Of a stretch of 64,000 nt of DNA, positions 48,797-58,462 are shown in pieces. The position numbers and the translations under genes were made by a program. Origin of the DNA: Rathayibacter sp. VKM Ac-2754. GTDB lineage: Bacteria > Actinomycetota > Actinomycetes > Actinomycetales > Microbacteriaceae. The notes below the pieces were generated by a model. The model ran no database searches. It was not told the origin of the DNA and worked only from the letters and a program-made list of their open reading frames with translations. Position 1 is the first letter of the stretch; each line of letters opens with the position of its first letter. The stretch covers positions 186,001 to 250,000 of the forward strand of contig NZ_WUCC01000001.1 of NCBI RefSeq assembly GCF_009807095.1, written 5' to 3'.

Positions 48797-49903
48797 ATGG
48801 CGAGCACCGCACAGGACCCCACCCCCACGCAGATCCGGCGCTGGCGGCGCTACCTCGCCGACGAGCTCGCGGAGGCCGCGACCTACCGCGACCTCGCGCA
48901 GCGCCGCACCGGCGAGGAGCGCGAGATCCTACTCGCCCTCGCCGCGGCCGAGGGACGGCACGAGGAGCACTGGCGCGAGCTGCTCGGCCCGGCGGCGGAG
49001 CCCTCGCCCCGGCCGGACGTGCGCACGCGCCTGCTCGGGTTCCTCACCCGGCGCTTCGGCTCGGTGTTCGTGCTGGCGCTGATCCAGCGCGCAGAGGCCC
49101 GTTCGCCCTACGCCGACGACGACGACGCGACCGAGGCGATGGCGGCCGACGAGCGGATCCACGGCGAGGTGGTCCGCGGGCTCGCCGAGCGCGGACGCAG
49201 CCGGCTCTCGGGCACGTTCCGCGCCGCGGTCTTCGGCGCGAACGACGGGCTCGTCTCGAATCTCGCCCTCGTGCTCGGCGTCGGAGCGAGCGGCGTGGCC
49301 ACGAGCGTCGTGCTCTTCACCGGCATCGCCGGCCTGCTCGCGGGCGCGCTCTCGATGGGCGCGGGAGAGTTCGTCTCGGTGCGATCGCAGCGCGAGCTGC
49401 TCTCGGCGTCCCACCCCGATCTCGACACCAACCGCGTCGTCCCCGATCTCGACGTCGACGCCAACGAGCTCGCCCTGGTCTACCGCGCCCGCGGGATGAC
49501 GCAGGAGGAGGCCGACGCGCGCGCCTCCACCGTCTTCTCGGGCCTGCGCGGAGGGGCTGCACCCACCTCCCCGATCACGATCGGCGGCCCGAGGGCGGAC
49601 CCGTCGATCGACGAGCACGAGTCGATCGGCACCGGCATGGGCGCCGCGCTCTCGAGCTTCTGCTTCTTCGCGTCGGGCGCGATCATCCCCGTGCTGCCGT
49701 ACCTGCTGGGGATGTCGGGGCTGGCGGCCGTGATCCTCGCCTCGGTACTGGTCGGCCTCGCCCTGCTGGCGACGGGCGCGATCGTCGGGCTGCTCTCGGG
49801 CGCTCCGCCCCTCGCCCGTGCGCTGCGCCAGCTCGGGATCGGCTACGGGGCGGCGCTCGTGACCTACCTGCTCGGGCTGCTGTTCGGCGCTTCCGGGGTC
49901 TGA
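48797..49903 (+). CDS. VIT1/CCC1-family metal transporter with ferritin-like N-terminus
   Basis: A 368-residue membrane protein. Residues 1-130 form a rubrerythrin-like helical domain (ADELAEAATYRDLAQR, EEREILLALAAAEGRHEEHW) with Glu/His metal ligands. The VIT1 domain begins at FRAAVFGANDGLVSNLALVLGV; helices include VLFTGIAGLLAGALSMGAGEFVSVRSQREL and three C-terminal ones ending YLLGLLFGASGV. These proteins export or sequester iron and manganese. AGGAGA RBS before ATG 48797. The Mn-type riboswitch upstream supports a manganese role. Confidence 0.92.
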   Translation: MASTAQDPTPTQIRRWRRYLADELAEAATYRDLAQRRTGEEREILLALAAAEGRHEEHWRELLGPAAEPSPRPDVRTRLLGFLTRRFGSVFVLALIQRAEARSPYADDDDATEAMAADERIHGEVVRGLAERGRSRLSGTFRAAVFGANDGLVSNLALVLGVGASGVATSVVLFTGIAGLLAGALSMGAGEFVSVRSQRELLSASHPDLDTNRVVPDLDVDANELALVYRARGMTQEEADARASTVFSGLRGGAAPTSPITIGGPRADPSIDEHESIGTGMGAALSSFCFFASGAIIPVLPYLLGMSGLAAVILASVLVGLALLATGAIVGLLSGAPPLARALRQLGIGYGAALVTYLLGLLFGASGV

Positions 49904-50529
49904 GCATCCGGAGTCCGCACCGCCCTGCCCTTCCACTGGACGGCTCCGACCGCGATCGCGAGCAGCAGCGAGAACGGCAGGCAGCCGAGCAGCGGGATCG
50001 AGGCGTAGTAGAGGATCTGCCGCTGGATCCACGCCGGCGACGGGGTGTCGGAGTCGCCGTAGTACGACGCGGGCGGCGACGAGTAGCCCGTGTAGAGGAC
50101 GAAGAGCCCGAGTGCGCTGCCGGCGAGCCCCGCGAGCAGCAGCGCCAGGAGCCAGGGGTTGCGGAGGAACGAGGTCCGGCGCGACGCCTCGGGCGGACCC
50201 GGTCGGGTCTCGTCCTCGGCCGACGACTCCCACGGCGCCTCGGGCGTGGTCGGGAGTGCGGGCTGCTCATCGGCCGGGGGCAGCCTCAGCGGCGCCCGGC
50301 TCGGAGCGGGCGGCGTCGCCCGGAGCTCCCGACGAGTCCGGGCCGCGGCACCGATCGGAGGCAGCCCAGCGACGGTCTGAGCCGTCCGGGTCGGCCCCGT
50401 CCCCGGCCGGGCGAACGCCCGCTCGTCGCCGCGCACGCGGTCGACGCCGCCCGCGAAGCCGCGCTGGAACGCCGCGTCGTACCGCGGATCCACCGTCTTC
50501 CGATCGCTACCGTCGCGCTCCGTCATCAT
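49864..50529 (-). CDS. Membrane protein with disordered N-terminus, unknown function
   Basis: A 221-residue protein: about 120 residues of Pro/Arg-rich disordered tail (TGPTRTAQTVAGLPPIGAAAR), then helix PWLLALLLAGLAGSALGLFVLYTGY, a short loop SDTPSPAWIQRQILYYASI and helix LLGCLPFSLLLAIAVGAVQW. Similar tails-with-two-helices proteins are found in Microbacteriaceae without known role. The start (ATG ATG at 50529) overlaps the end of pheA by 23 bases. The 3' end overlaps the convergent VIT1 gene by 40 bases. Confidence 0.75.
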   Translation of the reverse strand: MMTERDGSDRKTVDPRYDAAFQRGFAGGVDRVRGDERAFARPGTGPTRTAQTVAGLPPIGAAARTRRELRATPPAPSRAPLRLPPADEQPALPTTPEAPWESSAEDETRPGPPEASRRTSFLRNPWLLALLLAGLAGSALGLFVLYTGYSSPPASYYGDSDTPSPAWIQRQILYYASIPLLGCLPFSLLLAIAVGAVQWKGRAVRTPDAQTPEAPNSSPSR

Positions 50530-51478
50530 CGACCTCCGGCTCGTTGCTCAGGATCCCGCGCAGCCAGTCGCGGGCCTCGATGAACACCTCGTCGTCGTAG
50601 CGTCGCACGTACGAGACCTGACGGCGATCCGCACGGGGATACGAGCCGAGGAAGATCACCCGCGGACTGAAGCGGCGGAGGCCCAGCAGCGCGTCGGCGA
50701 CCCGCTCGTCGTGCGCGTGTCCGTCGAGATCGATCACGAAGCGGTAGCGGCCGAGGGCGTCCCCGATGGGGCGGGACTGGATCATGCTCAGATTCACTCC
50801 GCGGGTCGCGAACTGCTCGAGCATGTCGAGCAGCGAGCCCGGCTCGTCGGAGGGCAGCTCGACGATGAGGCTCGTCTTGTCGGCGCCCGTGGGCTCGGGG
50901 AGCGCGGTCGAGCGCGAGACGTGCACGAAGCGCGTGACCGCGTTCGGGTTGTCGCCGATGCTCTCGGCGAGCACCTCGACGTCGTGGTGGGCGACGATCC
51001 CCGGAGGCGCGATCGCGGCCTGCGCGGGCGCCCCGTCGAGCAGGTCGATCGTGGCCTGCACGTTGCTCGAGGCCGGCAGGTACTCGTGGCTCGGGATCTC
51101 GCGGTCGAGCCAGAGCCGGCACTGCCCGTAGGCGACCGGGTGCGCGGCGACCACCCGCACGTCCTCGAGCCGGGTGCCGGGGCGCCCGACGAGGATGAAC
51201 GACACCGGGACGAGGTACTCGCCGACGATGCGCAGCCCCGGGATCTTCGCGAGCGCGTCCTGCGCGGCGGTCACGCCTCCCTCGACCGAGTTCTCGATCG
51301 CGATGACCGCTCCGACGCTGCGGCCCGAGACCAGGTCGCCCAGCGCCTCCCCCACGTTCGAGACGCTGCGCCACTCGTGGCCGCGCGCCTCGGGGACCTG
51401 CGCGAGCGCCGCCTCCGTGAAGGTGCCGGAGGGCCCGAGATAGCTGTAGGTGCGGGGATGCGAAGAGCTGTCGGGCAT
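50507..51478 (-). CDS. pheA: Prephenate dehydratase
   Basis: A 323-residue monofunctional enzyme that converts prephenate to phenylpyruvate in phenylalanine synthesis. The PDT domain shows YLGPSGTFTEAAL, VIAIENSVEGGVTAAQDAL and AAIAPPGIVAHHDVEVLAESIGDNPNAVTRFV with the conserved Thr-Arg-Phe. The regulatory ACT domain is SLIVELPSDEPGSLLDMLEQFATRGVNLSMIQSRP, so feedback by phenylalanine is expected. ATG 51478, preceded by a TAGGCT element at seven bases (leaderless type). Confidence 0.96.
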   Translation of the reverse strand: MPDSSSHPRTYSYLGPSGTFTEAALAQVPEARGHEWRSVSNVGEALGDLVSGRSVGAVIAIENSVEGGVTAAQDALAKIPGLRIVGEYLVPVSFILVGRPGTRLEDVRVVAAHPVAYGQCRLWLDREIPSHEYLPASSNVQATIDLLDGAPAQAAIAPPGIVAHHDVEVLAESIGDNPNAVTRFVHVSRSTALPEPTGADKTSLIVELPSDEPGSLLDMLEQFATRGVNLSMIQSRPIGDALGRYRFVIDLDGHAHDERVADALLGLRRFSPRVIFLGSYPRADRRQVSYVRRYDDEVFIEARDWLRGILSNEPEVDDDGARR

Positions 51479-51485
51479 GGCGGAC

Positions 51486-51491
51486 AGCCTA
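51486..51491 (-). promoter_or_regulatory. -10 element of pheA, leaderless
   Basis: TAGGCT on the minus strand lies seven bases before the pheA ATG; no RBS between. Confidence 0.45.
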
Positions 51492-51537
51492 GCCAGGGCG
51501 GTACCCGCGCGGCCGCCGGGCTGACACTATGGACCCC

Positions 51538-53160
<1,623 letters not shown>

Positions 53161-53251
53161 CTCGGCCCTGAGCCGGCGAGGAGACTCGATCAGCGGAGGG
53201 AGGGCGCGCCTCCTGCGAGACGCGCCTTCCTGCGGATGGCCGTCCCTCGCG

Positions 53252-53309
53252 GATCGAGTAGCCCGCGCAGCGGGCGTATCGAGATCCACCGACGTCAGAG
53301 GGCCGGGGC
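53252..53309 (+). repeat. REP-like repeat, copy 1
   Basis: Core GATCGAGTAGCCCGCGCAGC, with self-complementary AGCCCGC/GCGGGC, then GTATCGAGATCCACCG and GTCAGAGGGCCGGGGC. Matches copy 2 with few changes at a 129-bp offset. Confidence 0.8.
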
Positions 53310-53380
53310 GACGTCCCGATCCGCTGGAGTGGCGAGTCCTTTCAGGAGACAGCACCTCACGCCTGAGCCCCGTCCTCGCT

Positions 53381-53438
53381 GATCGAGTAGCCCGCGCAGC
53401 GGGCGCATCGAGATCCACCGGCGTCAGAAGGCCGGGGC
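53381..53438 (+). repeat. REP-like repeat, copy 2
   Basis: Second direct copy (GATCGAGTAGCCCGCGCAGC... then GCATCGAGATCCACCGGC and GTCAGAAGGCCGGGGC). The two copies and the inverted one occupy most of the 457-bp gap after pgm; no gene is seen in that gap. Confidence 0.8.
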
Positions 53439-53465
53439 AGAGAACCGTTCGGCTGGAGCTGGTGA

Positions 53466-53499
53466 GTCTCGATACGCCCCTGCGGGGCTACTCGACCAG
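53466..53499 (-). repeat. REP-like repeat, inverted copy 3
   Basis: TCTCGATACGCCCCTGCGG followed by GGCTACTCGACCAG is the reverse complement of the core, with CCCCTGCGGGG as hairpin. It closes the cluster and may block read-through from both sides. Confidence 0.7.
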
Positions 53500-53617
53500 C
53501 ATGGACGGCGACAGGCGCCGACTTCTCCCTCCCCGTCTCGGGTCCGCGCGCGTCATGCCGCCGAGAAAGGACTCCGACAGCCCGCCGACCCGCAGGTCGT
53601 GTCGCCTCCTGGGGCTG

Positions 53618-54604
53618 CTACCAGCGGGGGTGCACGGTGGGGCGGAAGTGGGTGTCGTAGAGGGCGTTCACCGACTCCATGAAGCGCGGGCCGAGGGGGG
53701 CGGCGGAGGCGGCGGCCGCGTTGGCGCGGGCCTGCTCGACGGAGCGGGCGCCGGGGATGACCGCGGTGACGCCGTCCTGCTGGATGATCCAGGCGAGGGC
53801 GGCGGCGGCCGGCGCGAGGCCCTGGCTGTCGGCGAGAGCCGAGAACTCCTGCGCGGCCGCGACTCCGGTCGCGAAGTCGACGCCCGAGAACGTCTCGCCC
53901 ACGTCGAACGCGGAGCCGTCGCGGTTGTAGTTGCGGTGGTCGTCCGCCGCGAACGTCGTCTCGGTCGTGTAGCGACCGCTGAGCAGACCCGAGGCGAGCG
54001 GGACGCGCGCGAGGATCCCGACGCCCGCCTCCCGAGCGGCCGGCAGCACCTCGTCGAGCGGCTTCAGGCGGAATGCGTTGAGGATGATCTGCACGCTCGC
54101 GACGTTCGGCCGGGCGATCGCGGTGAGCGCCTCGTCCGTGCGCTCGACCGAGACGCCGTAGTTCGCGATCGCTCCGTCGGAGACGAGAGTGTCGAGCGCG
54201 TCGAAGACGGCGTCGTCGGAGTAGACGGACGTCGGCGGGCAGTGCAGCTGCACGAGGTCGAGGGTGTCGACGCCGAGGTTCTTCCGCGAGCGGTCCGTCC
54301 AGGCGCGGAAGTTCTCGAGCACGTAGTTCGAGGGGATCTGGTCGACGCGGCGGCCCATCTTGGTCGCGACGAACACCTCCGCGTCGGGGTGCGCGGCACG
54401 GTACGCGCCGATCGTGCGCTCACTGCGGCCGTCGCCGTAGACGTCGGCGGTGTCGAAGAGCGTGACCCCCGACTCCACCGCGGCGTCGAGGATGGCGAGG
54501 GCGTCGCTCTCGGCGACGTCCCCCCAGTCGGCACCGAGCTGCCAGGTTCCGAGGCCGACGACGGAGACGGGCGCACCAGTGCGTCCGAGGGTTCGAGTGT
54601 CCAT
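53618..54604 (-). CDS. Aldo/keto reductase
   Basis: A 328-residue NADPH-dependent oxidoreductase. GLGTWQLGADWG, the catalytic tetrad in LFDTADVYGDGRSE (Asp, Tyr), VATKMGRR (Lys) and VQLHCPP (His), and cofactor part PGARSVEQARANAAAAS are present. Resembles the YajO/Tas-type general reductases on small carbonyls. ATG 54604 with GGTGGAGG just upstream, plus a TACGGT element at six bases. Divergent from the ribokinase-like gene. Confidence 0.93.
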   Translation of the reverse strand: MDTRTLGRTGAPVSVVGLGTWQLGADWGDVAESDALAILDAAVESGVTLFDTADVYGDGRSERTIGAYRAAHPDAEVFVATKMGRRVDQIPSNYVLENFRAWTDRSRKNLGVDTLDLVQLHCPPTSVYSDDAVFDALDTLVSDGAIANYGVSVERTDEALTAIARPNVASVQIILNAFRLKPLDEVLPAAREAGVGILARVPLASGLLSGRYTTETTFAADDHRNYNRDGSAFDVGETFSGVDFATGVAAAQEFSALADSQGLAPAAAALAWIIQQDGVTAVIPGARSVEQARANAAAASAAPLGPRFMESVNALYDTHFRPTVHPRW

Positions 54605-54610
54605 GCCTCC

Positions 54611-54616
54611 ACCGTA
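54611..54616 (-). promoter_or_regulatory. -10 element of the aldo/keto reductase gene
   Basis: TACGGT on the minus strand, six bases before ATG 54604. Because GGAGG overlaps the spacer, leadered translation from another promoter is possible. Confidence 0.35.
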
Positions 54617-54656
54617 GGTGCGCGCACCGGAGCGCGGAGCCCCCTTGCGCGTGGCC

Positions 54657-54662
54657 TAACGT
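54657..54662 (+). promoter_or_regulatory. -10 element of the ribokinase gene
   Basis: TAACGT seven bases before ATG 54670, no convincing RBS. Confidence 0.4.
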
Positions 54663-54669
54663 CGAGGTC

Positions 54670-55595
54670 ATGAGCCTCGTCGTCCTCGGAAGCGCCAACC
54701 TCGACCACGTGCACCGCGTCGCACGCATCCCCGCCCCGGGTGAGACGGTGCTCGCCCTCGACTACCGCACGTACCCGGGCGGCAAGGGGCTGAACCAGGC
54801 CGTCGCCGCGGCCCGCACCGCCCCCGGCACCGCCTTCGTGACGAGCCTCGGCCGCGACGCCGGGGGCGACGAGCTGGCGACCGTTCTCGCCGGCGAGCCG
54901 CTCGCGCTGCACGCCGGCGGATCGACGAGCGCACCGGGACCGCGCAGATCACCGTGGACGACCGCGGCGAGAACGCGATCGTGGTCGACTCCGGGGCGAA
55001 CGCGGCCCTCGTCGGACTCACCGAGGGCGAGCGGACGCTGATCTCCGGTGCGTCCGCCCTGCTCCTCCAGCTCGAGATTCCCGTGGCGACCGTGCAGGAG
55101 GCGGCCGTCGCCGCCCGCGCGTCGTCGACCCGCACGATCCTCAACGCCGCCCCGATCGGCCCGCTCCCCGAGGGGCTCCTCGCCGCACTCGACGTGCTGA
55201 TCGTCAACGAGCACGAGGCTCGCGAGCTCGCCGCCGACCGCGCCATCGACGCCGCCGACGACGCGGCTCTCGCGGCGGCGCTCACCGCACTGGTGCCGCT
55301 CGTGCTGGTCACGCTCGGCTCCGACGGCGTCGTCATCGCCGTGCGCGACCGCGAGCCCGTCGTCGCGCCGGCGTTCCGGGTCGAGGTCGTCGACACGACG
55401 GGTGCGGGCGACACGTTCTGCGGCGCCTTCGCGGCCCGCCTCGCCGCCACCGGCGCCGACCTCGACGACCCGTCGGCGCTCGTGCCGCTGGTGCGCTGGG
55501 CGACCGCCGCCGCAGCGATCTCGGTCACCCGGGCGGGGGCAGCCGTGTCGGCGCCGACCGCGGTCGAGACGGAGGCGTTCCTCGCCGAGCGCTGA
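54670..55595 (+). pseudogene. rbsK: Ribokinase/PfkB sugar kinase with a frameshift
   Basis: The N-terminal part (VVLGSANLDHVHRVARIPAPGET, YPGGKGLNQAVAAAR, FVTSLGRDAGGDEL) is in one frame and stops at 55041. The rest (IDERTGTAQITVDDRGENAIVV, ILNAAPIGPL, LIVNEHEARELA, VTLGSDG, DTTGAGDTFCGAFAARLA) is one base back in another frame up to 55595. The switch lies at about 54915-54925, where GGCGGATCGACGAG would be restored to Gly-Gly-Ile-Asp-Glu by one extra G. All kinase motifs are otherwise intact. Either a recent null mutation or a sequencing error. Confidence 0.88.
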
Positions 55596-55613
55596 CCGGC
55601 CGGCGGGTCCGCT

Positions 55614-55997
55614 CTAGTCGACCGCGGCGATCCGCACCGTGACGCGGGCGCGACGCTGCGGGTGCTCGAGCGAGCACCACTCGCGGACGACAGCTCCGAC
55701 CGACCGGGCGACGTCCGGCGCCGACGCCTCAGCGCTCGCGCAGACGTCGACCGCCACCGACACCTCGTCGCCGCTGATCCGGATCAGGACCGGCTCGGCG
55801 AAAGTGCCGCCCGTGGCCGCGCCGAGCGGGCCCGAGGCCAGCGGCACCGATGACGGAACGAATGCGGTCGCGGCGTGCGCGATCACGTCGCGCACCTCGG
55901 GTCGCGCGGGGACCAGCATCACCACTCCGTCGACGGAGCGCAGCAGGGCCGCCACGGTCGCGGAGGCGCTGGGCTCGCGCGGGGTCAGCTCGCTCAC
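55614..55997 (-). CDS. Asp23-like/hypothetical envelope stress protein
   Basis: A 127-residue protein beginning (GTG) SELTPREPSASATV. Its alternation of helix AALLRSVDGVVMLVPA and strands VLIRISGDEVSVAVDVCAS and ARVTVRIAAVD resembles the short Asp23-type fold. It lacks membrane segments. The GTGA overlap couples it to the Asp23-family gene upstream, and it is the last gene of the sigma-Asp23 operon. Function unknown beyond this context. Confidence 0.75.
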   Translation of the reverse strand: MSELTPREPSASATVAALLRSVDGVVMLVPARPEVRDVIAHAATAFVPSSVPLASGPLGAATGGTFAEPVLIRISGDEVSVAVDVCASAEASAPDVARSVGAVVREWCSLEHPQRRARVTVRIAAVD

Positions 55998-56614
55998 GAC
56001 TCCTCCGTCCCGGGCAGGTAGACGTCCTCGACGCGCACGTCGATGGTCACGACCCGCAGCTCGGTCTGGGTGAGCAGCCGGGAGTGGATGCGCTCGCGCA
56101 CCTGCTGGGCCGCGTCCGCGATCGGGACGCCCCAGAAGACCGAGATCGTCACGTCGACCACGACGTCGGCCCCCGGCTCGTCGATGTCGCCGATCAGGCG
56201 GCACCGTCCGACCAGGACGCCGGGAACGCTGTCGCCCGCCTCGCGCACGAGGCCGCGGACGGCGCCCTCGGTGATGGTCAGGGCGACCTCGGGCTCGACG
56301 CTGGCGAGCGGGATGTCGCGCCCGGCCCTGGCCTCGCGGCGGGCCTGGGTCAGGATCGAGCCGAACCAGCTCTCGTCGGGTGCGGGCAGGCGCTCGGCGT
56401 CGTCGTCGATCAGCGCTCCGGAGAGGGCGCGGACGCGCTCGAGCGCTCGCAGCGTGCGCCGGTACTCGGGCGACTCCTCGATCACCGGGTCGTAGGGGAT
56501 CCGGCCGCGGTCGAGGTAGTCGCTGAGCTCGGCCATCCCGCGCTCCTCGGTGGCGGGCGCACCGGCGCCGGCCACGTCGGCCCCCGGGACGTCCGGCGTC
56601 TCGTCCGCGTTCAT
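55994..56614 (-). CDS. Asp23/Gls24 family envelope stress response protein
   Basis: A 206-residue protein. An acidic disordered N-terminus and a segment ELSDYLDRGRIPYDPVIEESPEYRRTLRALERVR precede an Asp23-like core: VALTITEGAVRGLVREAGDSVPGVLVGRC, VVVDVTISVFWGVPIADAAQQVRERIHSRL and VVTIDVRVEDVYLP. Asp23 proteins are recruited to the membrane by AmaP-type anchors under alkaline or wall stress. It follows the ECF sigma gene by 13 bases and is probably co-transcribed. Confidence 0.85.
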   Translation of the reverse strand: MNADETPDVPGADVAGAGAPATEERGMAELSDYLDRGRIPYDPVIEESPEYRRTLRALERVRALSGALIDDDAERLPAPDESWFGSILTQARREARAGRDIPLASVEPEVALTITEGAVRGLVREAGDSVPGVLVGRCRLIGDIDEPGADVVVDVTISVFWGVPIADAAQQVRERIHSRLLTQTELRVVTIDVRVEDVYLPGTEES

Positions 56615-56627
56615 CGCGCCTGCTCCT

Positions 56628-57176
56628 TCATCGCCAGTCCTCCATCGCAACGACCAGCGACTCCCTCGCCCGGGCGAGCTTCCCGCGCACCGCGGTCGCC
56701 GTGATCCCCAGGTGCTCGGCGATCTCACCGTACGACTCGCCGCCGACCTCGCGGAGCAGCCAGCACTGCCGCTGAGACTCGGGCAGTTCTGCGAGCGCGT
56801 GCGCGAGCGCCTTCATCGCGTCGCTCTGCTCCGCCGACTCGAACGGGCCCGGCTCGCGGGCGGGCGGATGCTCGACCGCGTCGACGTCGTCGGTGGGGCG
56901 GCGCTGCCGCAGCAGGTCGACGCTCGCCCGGCTGACGATCCGCATCATCCAGCTCCGCACGCTCGCGGGCTCCTTGAGCTGCGGGAGCTGAGCCCAGACC
57001 GTGATCAGCGCGTTCTGCACCGCGTCCGAGGCGTCGGCCTGCGAGCCGGTCAGTCGCCAGGCGTAGGCGCGCAGGATCGACTGGTGCCGCTTGACGAGCA
57101 CCTCGAAGGCGCGCACATCGCCCTCGGCCGAGCGCTCGGCGAGGAGCGCATCGCTCGCCGACTCCAGACCGCGCAC
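56628..57176 (-). CDS. ECF-type RNA polymerase sigma factor
   Basis: A 182-residue sigma factor. Region 2 (AFEVLVKRHQSILRAYAWRLTGSQADASDAVQNALITVWAQLP, SWMMRIVSRASVDLLRQRR) and region 4 (LAELPESQRQCWLLREVGGESYGEIAEHLGITATAVRGKLARAR) are complete. GTG at 57176 has GGAGAGG six bases upstream; an ATG at 57254 would add 26 unlikely residues. It heads the leftward Asp23 operon and is divergent from a second, rightward Asp23 operon, which it may control. Confidence 0.9.
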   Translation of the reverse strand: MRGLESASDALLAERSAEGDVRAFEVLVKRHQSILRAYAWRLTGSQADASDAVQNALITVWAQLPQLKEPASVRSWMMRIVSRASVDLLRQRRPTDDVDAVEHPPAREPGPFESAEQSDAMKALAHALAELPESQRQCWLLREVGGESYGEIAEHLGITATAVRGKLARARESLVVAMEDWR

Positions 57177-57365
57177 GGCGCACCTCTCCACTCGAGCATC
57201 CAGCACTATCAGGCAACGCTCAGGATAATTCCCGATCCGCACCGTGACGATCACCCTCCGGGTTCCGTCTCACTCATGAAAGCACAGCCCGCCGGTCGAT
57301 CCGCCGGGCTTCCGCATCCGGCACGCTGCACGACAGGCGGCCGGCACTGACGTACAGGAGTCACC

Positions 57366-57845
57366 ATGAGCGACACCACCCGCACCCCCGCCACCACGCC
57401 CCGCGTCGACAAGTCGTCCGTCGAGACCGTGACCAGCCTGGGCAGCAGCACCGCCTCGGGCGTCGCCCAGGGCAAGACCGTCATCGACGACGCGGTCATC
57501 GCGAAGGTCGCCGGCATCGCGGCCCGCGAGGTCCCCGGAGTCTTCGCCCTCGGCAACAACGCCGCCCGCGCTTTCGGCGCGATCCGCTCGGCCGTCGGCG
57601 GCAACGACCTGTCGCAGGGCGTCCGCGTCGAGGTCGGCGAGACCCAGGTCGCGGTCGACGTCACCCTCGTCGTCGAGTACCCCGTCCCCATGCAGTCGGT
57701 CGCCGACGCCGTCCGCGAGTCCGTCTCCGACGCCATCACCGACCTCGTCGGCATGAGCGTGGCCGAGATCAACGTCGCGATCGTCGACGTGCACATCCCC
57801 GGTGACGACTCGAGCGACACCGATGCCGAGAGCCGCGTCCGATGA
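57366..57845 (+). CDS. Asp23/Gls24 family envelope stress response protein
   Basis: A 159-residue Asp23 protein with a canonical core: KTVIDDAVIAKVAGIAAREVPGVFALG, VRVEVGETQVAVDVTLVVEYPVPMQSVADAVRESVSDAITDLVGMSVAEINVAIVDVHIP. It forms membrane-associated oligomers in stress. AGGAG at 57356 region serves as RBS. It opens a five-gene operon; its stop overlaps the DUF2273 gene (ATGA). Confidence 0.94.
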   Translation: MSDTTRTPATTPRVDKSSVETVTSLGSSTASGVAQGKTVIDDAVIAKVAGIAAREVPGVFALGNNAARAFGAIRSAVGGNDLSQGVRVEVGETQVAVDVTLVVEYPVPMQSVADAVRESVSDAITDLVGMSVAEINVAIVDVHIPGDDSSDTDAESRVR

Positions 57846-58069
57846 CCGACCCCCGAATCCCGACCCCCGCGCCGGCGAACCGCAGCACCGTGCTCGGTGT
57901 CGCGGTCGGCGCCATCCTCGCCTTCGCGGCCCTGCTCTTCGGCTTCTGGGGCTTCGTCCTCACCGCCGTGTTCATGGCCCTCGGCGTCGTGATCGCCCGC
58001 ATGCTCGACGGCTCGCTCGACGTGCGCAGCCTCGTGGACGTGTTCCGCGGGCGCACGACCTCCCGCTAG
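57842..58069 (+). CDS. DUF2273 family small membrane protein
   Basis: A 75-residue protein with two adjacent membrane helices, TVLGVAVGAILAFAALLFGFWGFVLTAVFMALGVVIARM, and a short cytosolic tail LDVRSLVDVFRGR, the standard DUF2273 layout. It is usually next to asp23 and amaP and thought to help anchor Asp23. Coupled to the upstream gene by ATGA overlap. Confidence 0.9.
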   Translation: MTDPRIPTPAPANRSTVLGVAVGAILAFAALLFGFWGFVLTAVFMALGVVIARMLDGSLDVRSLVDVFRGRTTSR

Positions 58070-58078
58070 GAGTCCTGC

Positions 58079-58462
58079 ATGACCACCGCTCTCGATCCTC
58101 GCCCCGTCGCCGACCGCGCGGCGACATCGCCCGTGGCGGGCACCGTCACCATCAACGTCCGCTCGATCGAGCGGACCGCGCTGGCGATCGTCCACGAGGA
58201 GCTGGACGTCGAGGTCTCCGCGATCCGCATCCGCCTGTCGGACGACGGAGGCGGTCTCGCCCTCGCGGTCTCCACTCCGGTGGTCCTCGAGCCGGCCCTC
58301 GCCGACGCGCCGGGGGCCTCCACGGGCACGGTGCTGGACCGCCTCCACCGCGACCGGGCCCGCATCGCCGCCCGCATGGAGGCGCTCACCGGCCGCACCG
58401 TCACCCGGGTCGACATCCGGGTCACCGGCACCCGCACCCGCAGCACGAGGAGAGTCGCATGA
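58079..58462 (+). CDS. Asp23-like hypothetical protein of the stress operon
   Basis: A 127-residue soluble protein. GTVTINVRSIERTALAIVHEELDVEVSAIRIRLSDDGGGLALAVSTPVVL and RMEALTGRTVTRVDIRVTGTR show an Asp23-type alternation, though without the family's clear signature. TAGGAG RBS nine bases upstream. Overlaps the DUF6286 gene (ATGA). Likely a further cytosolic partner of the envelope stress complex; function unproven. Confidence 0.75.
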   Translation: MTTALDPRPVADRAATSPVAGTVTINVRSIERTALAIVHEELDVEVSAIRIRLSDDGGGLALAVSTPVVLEPALADAPGASTGTVLDRLHRDRARIAARMEALTGRTVTRVDIRVTGTRTRSTRRVA

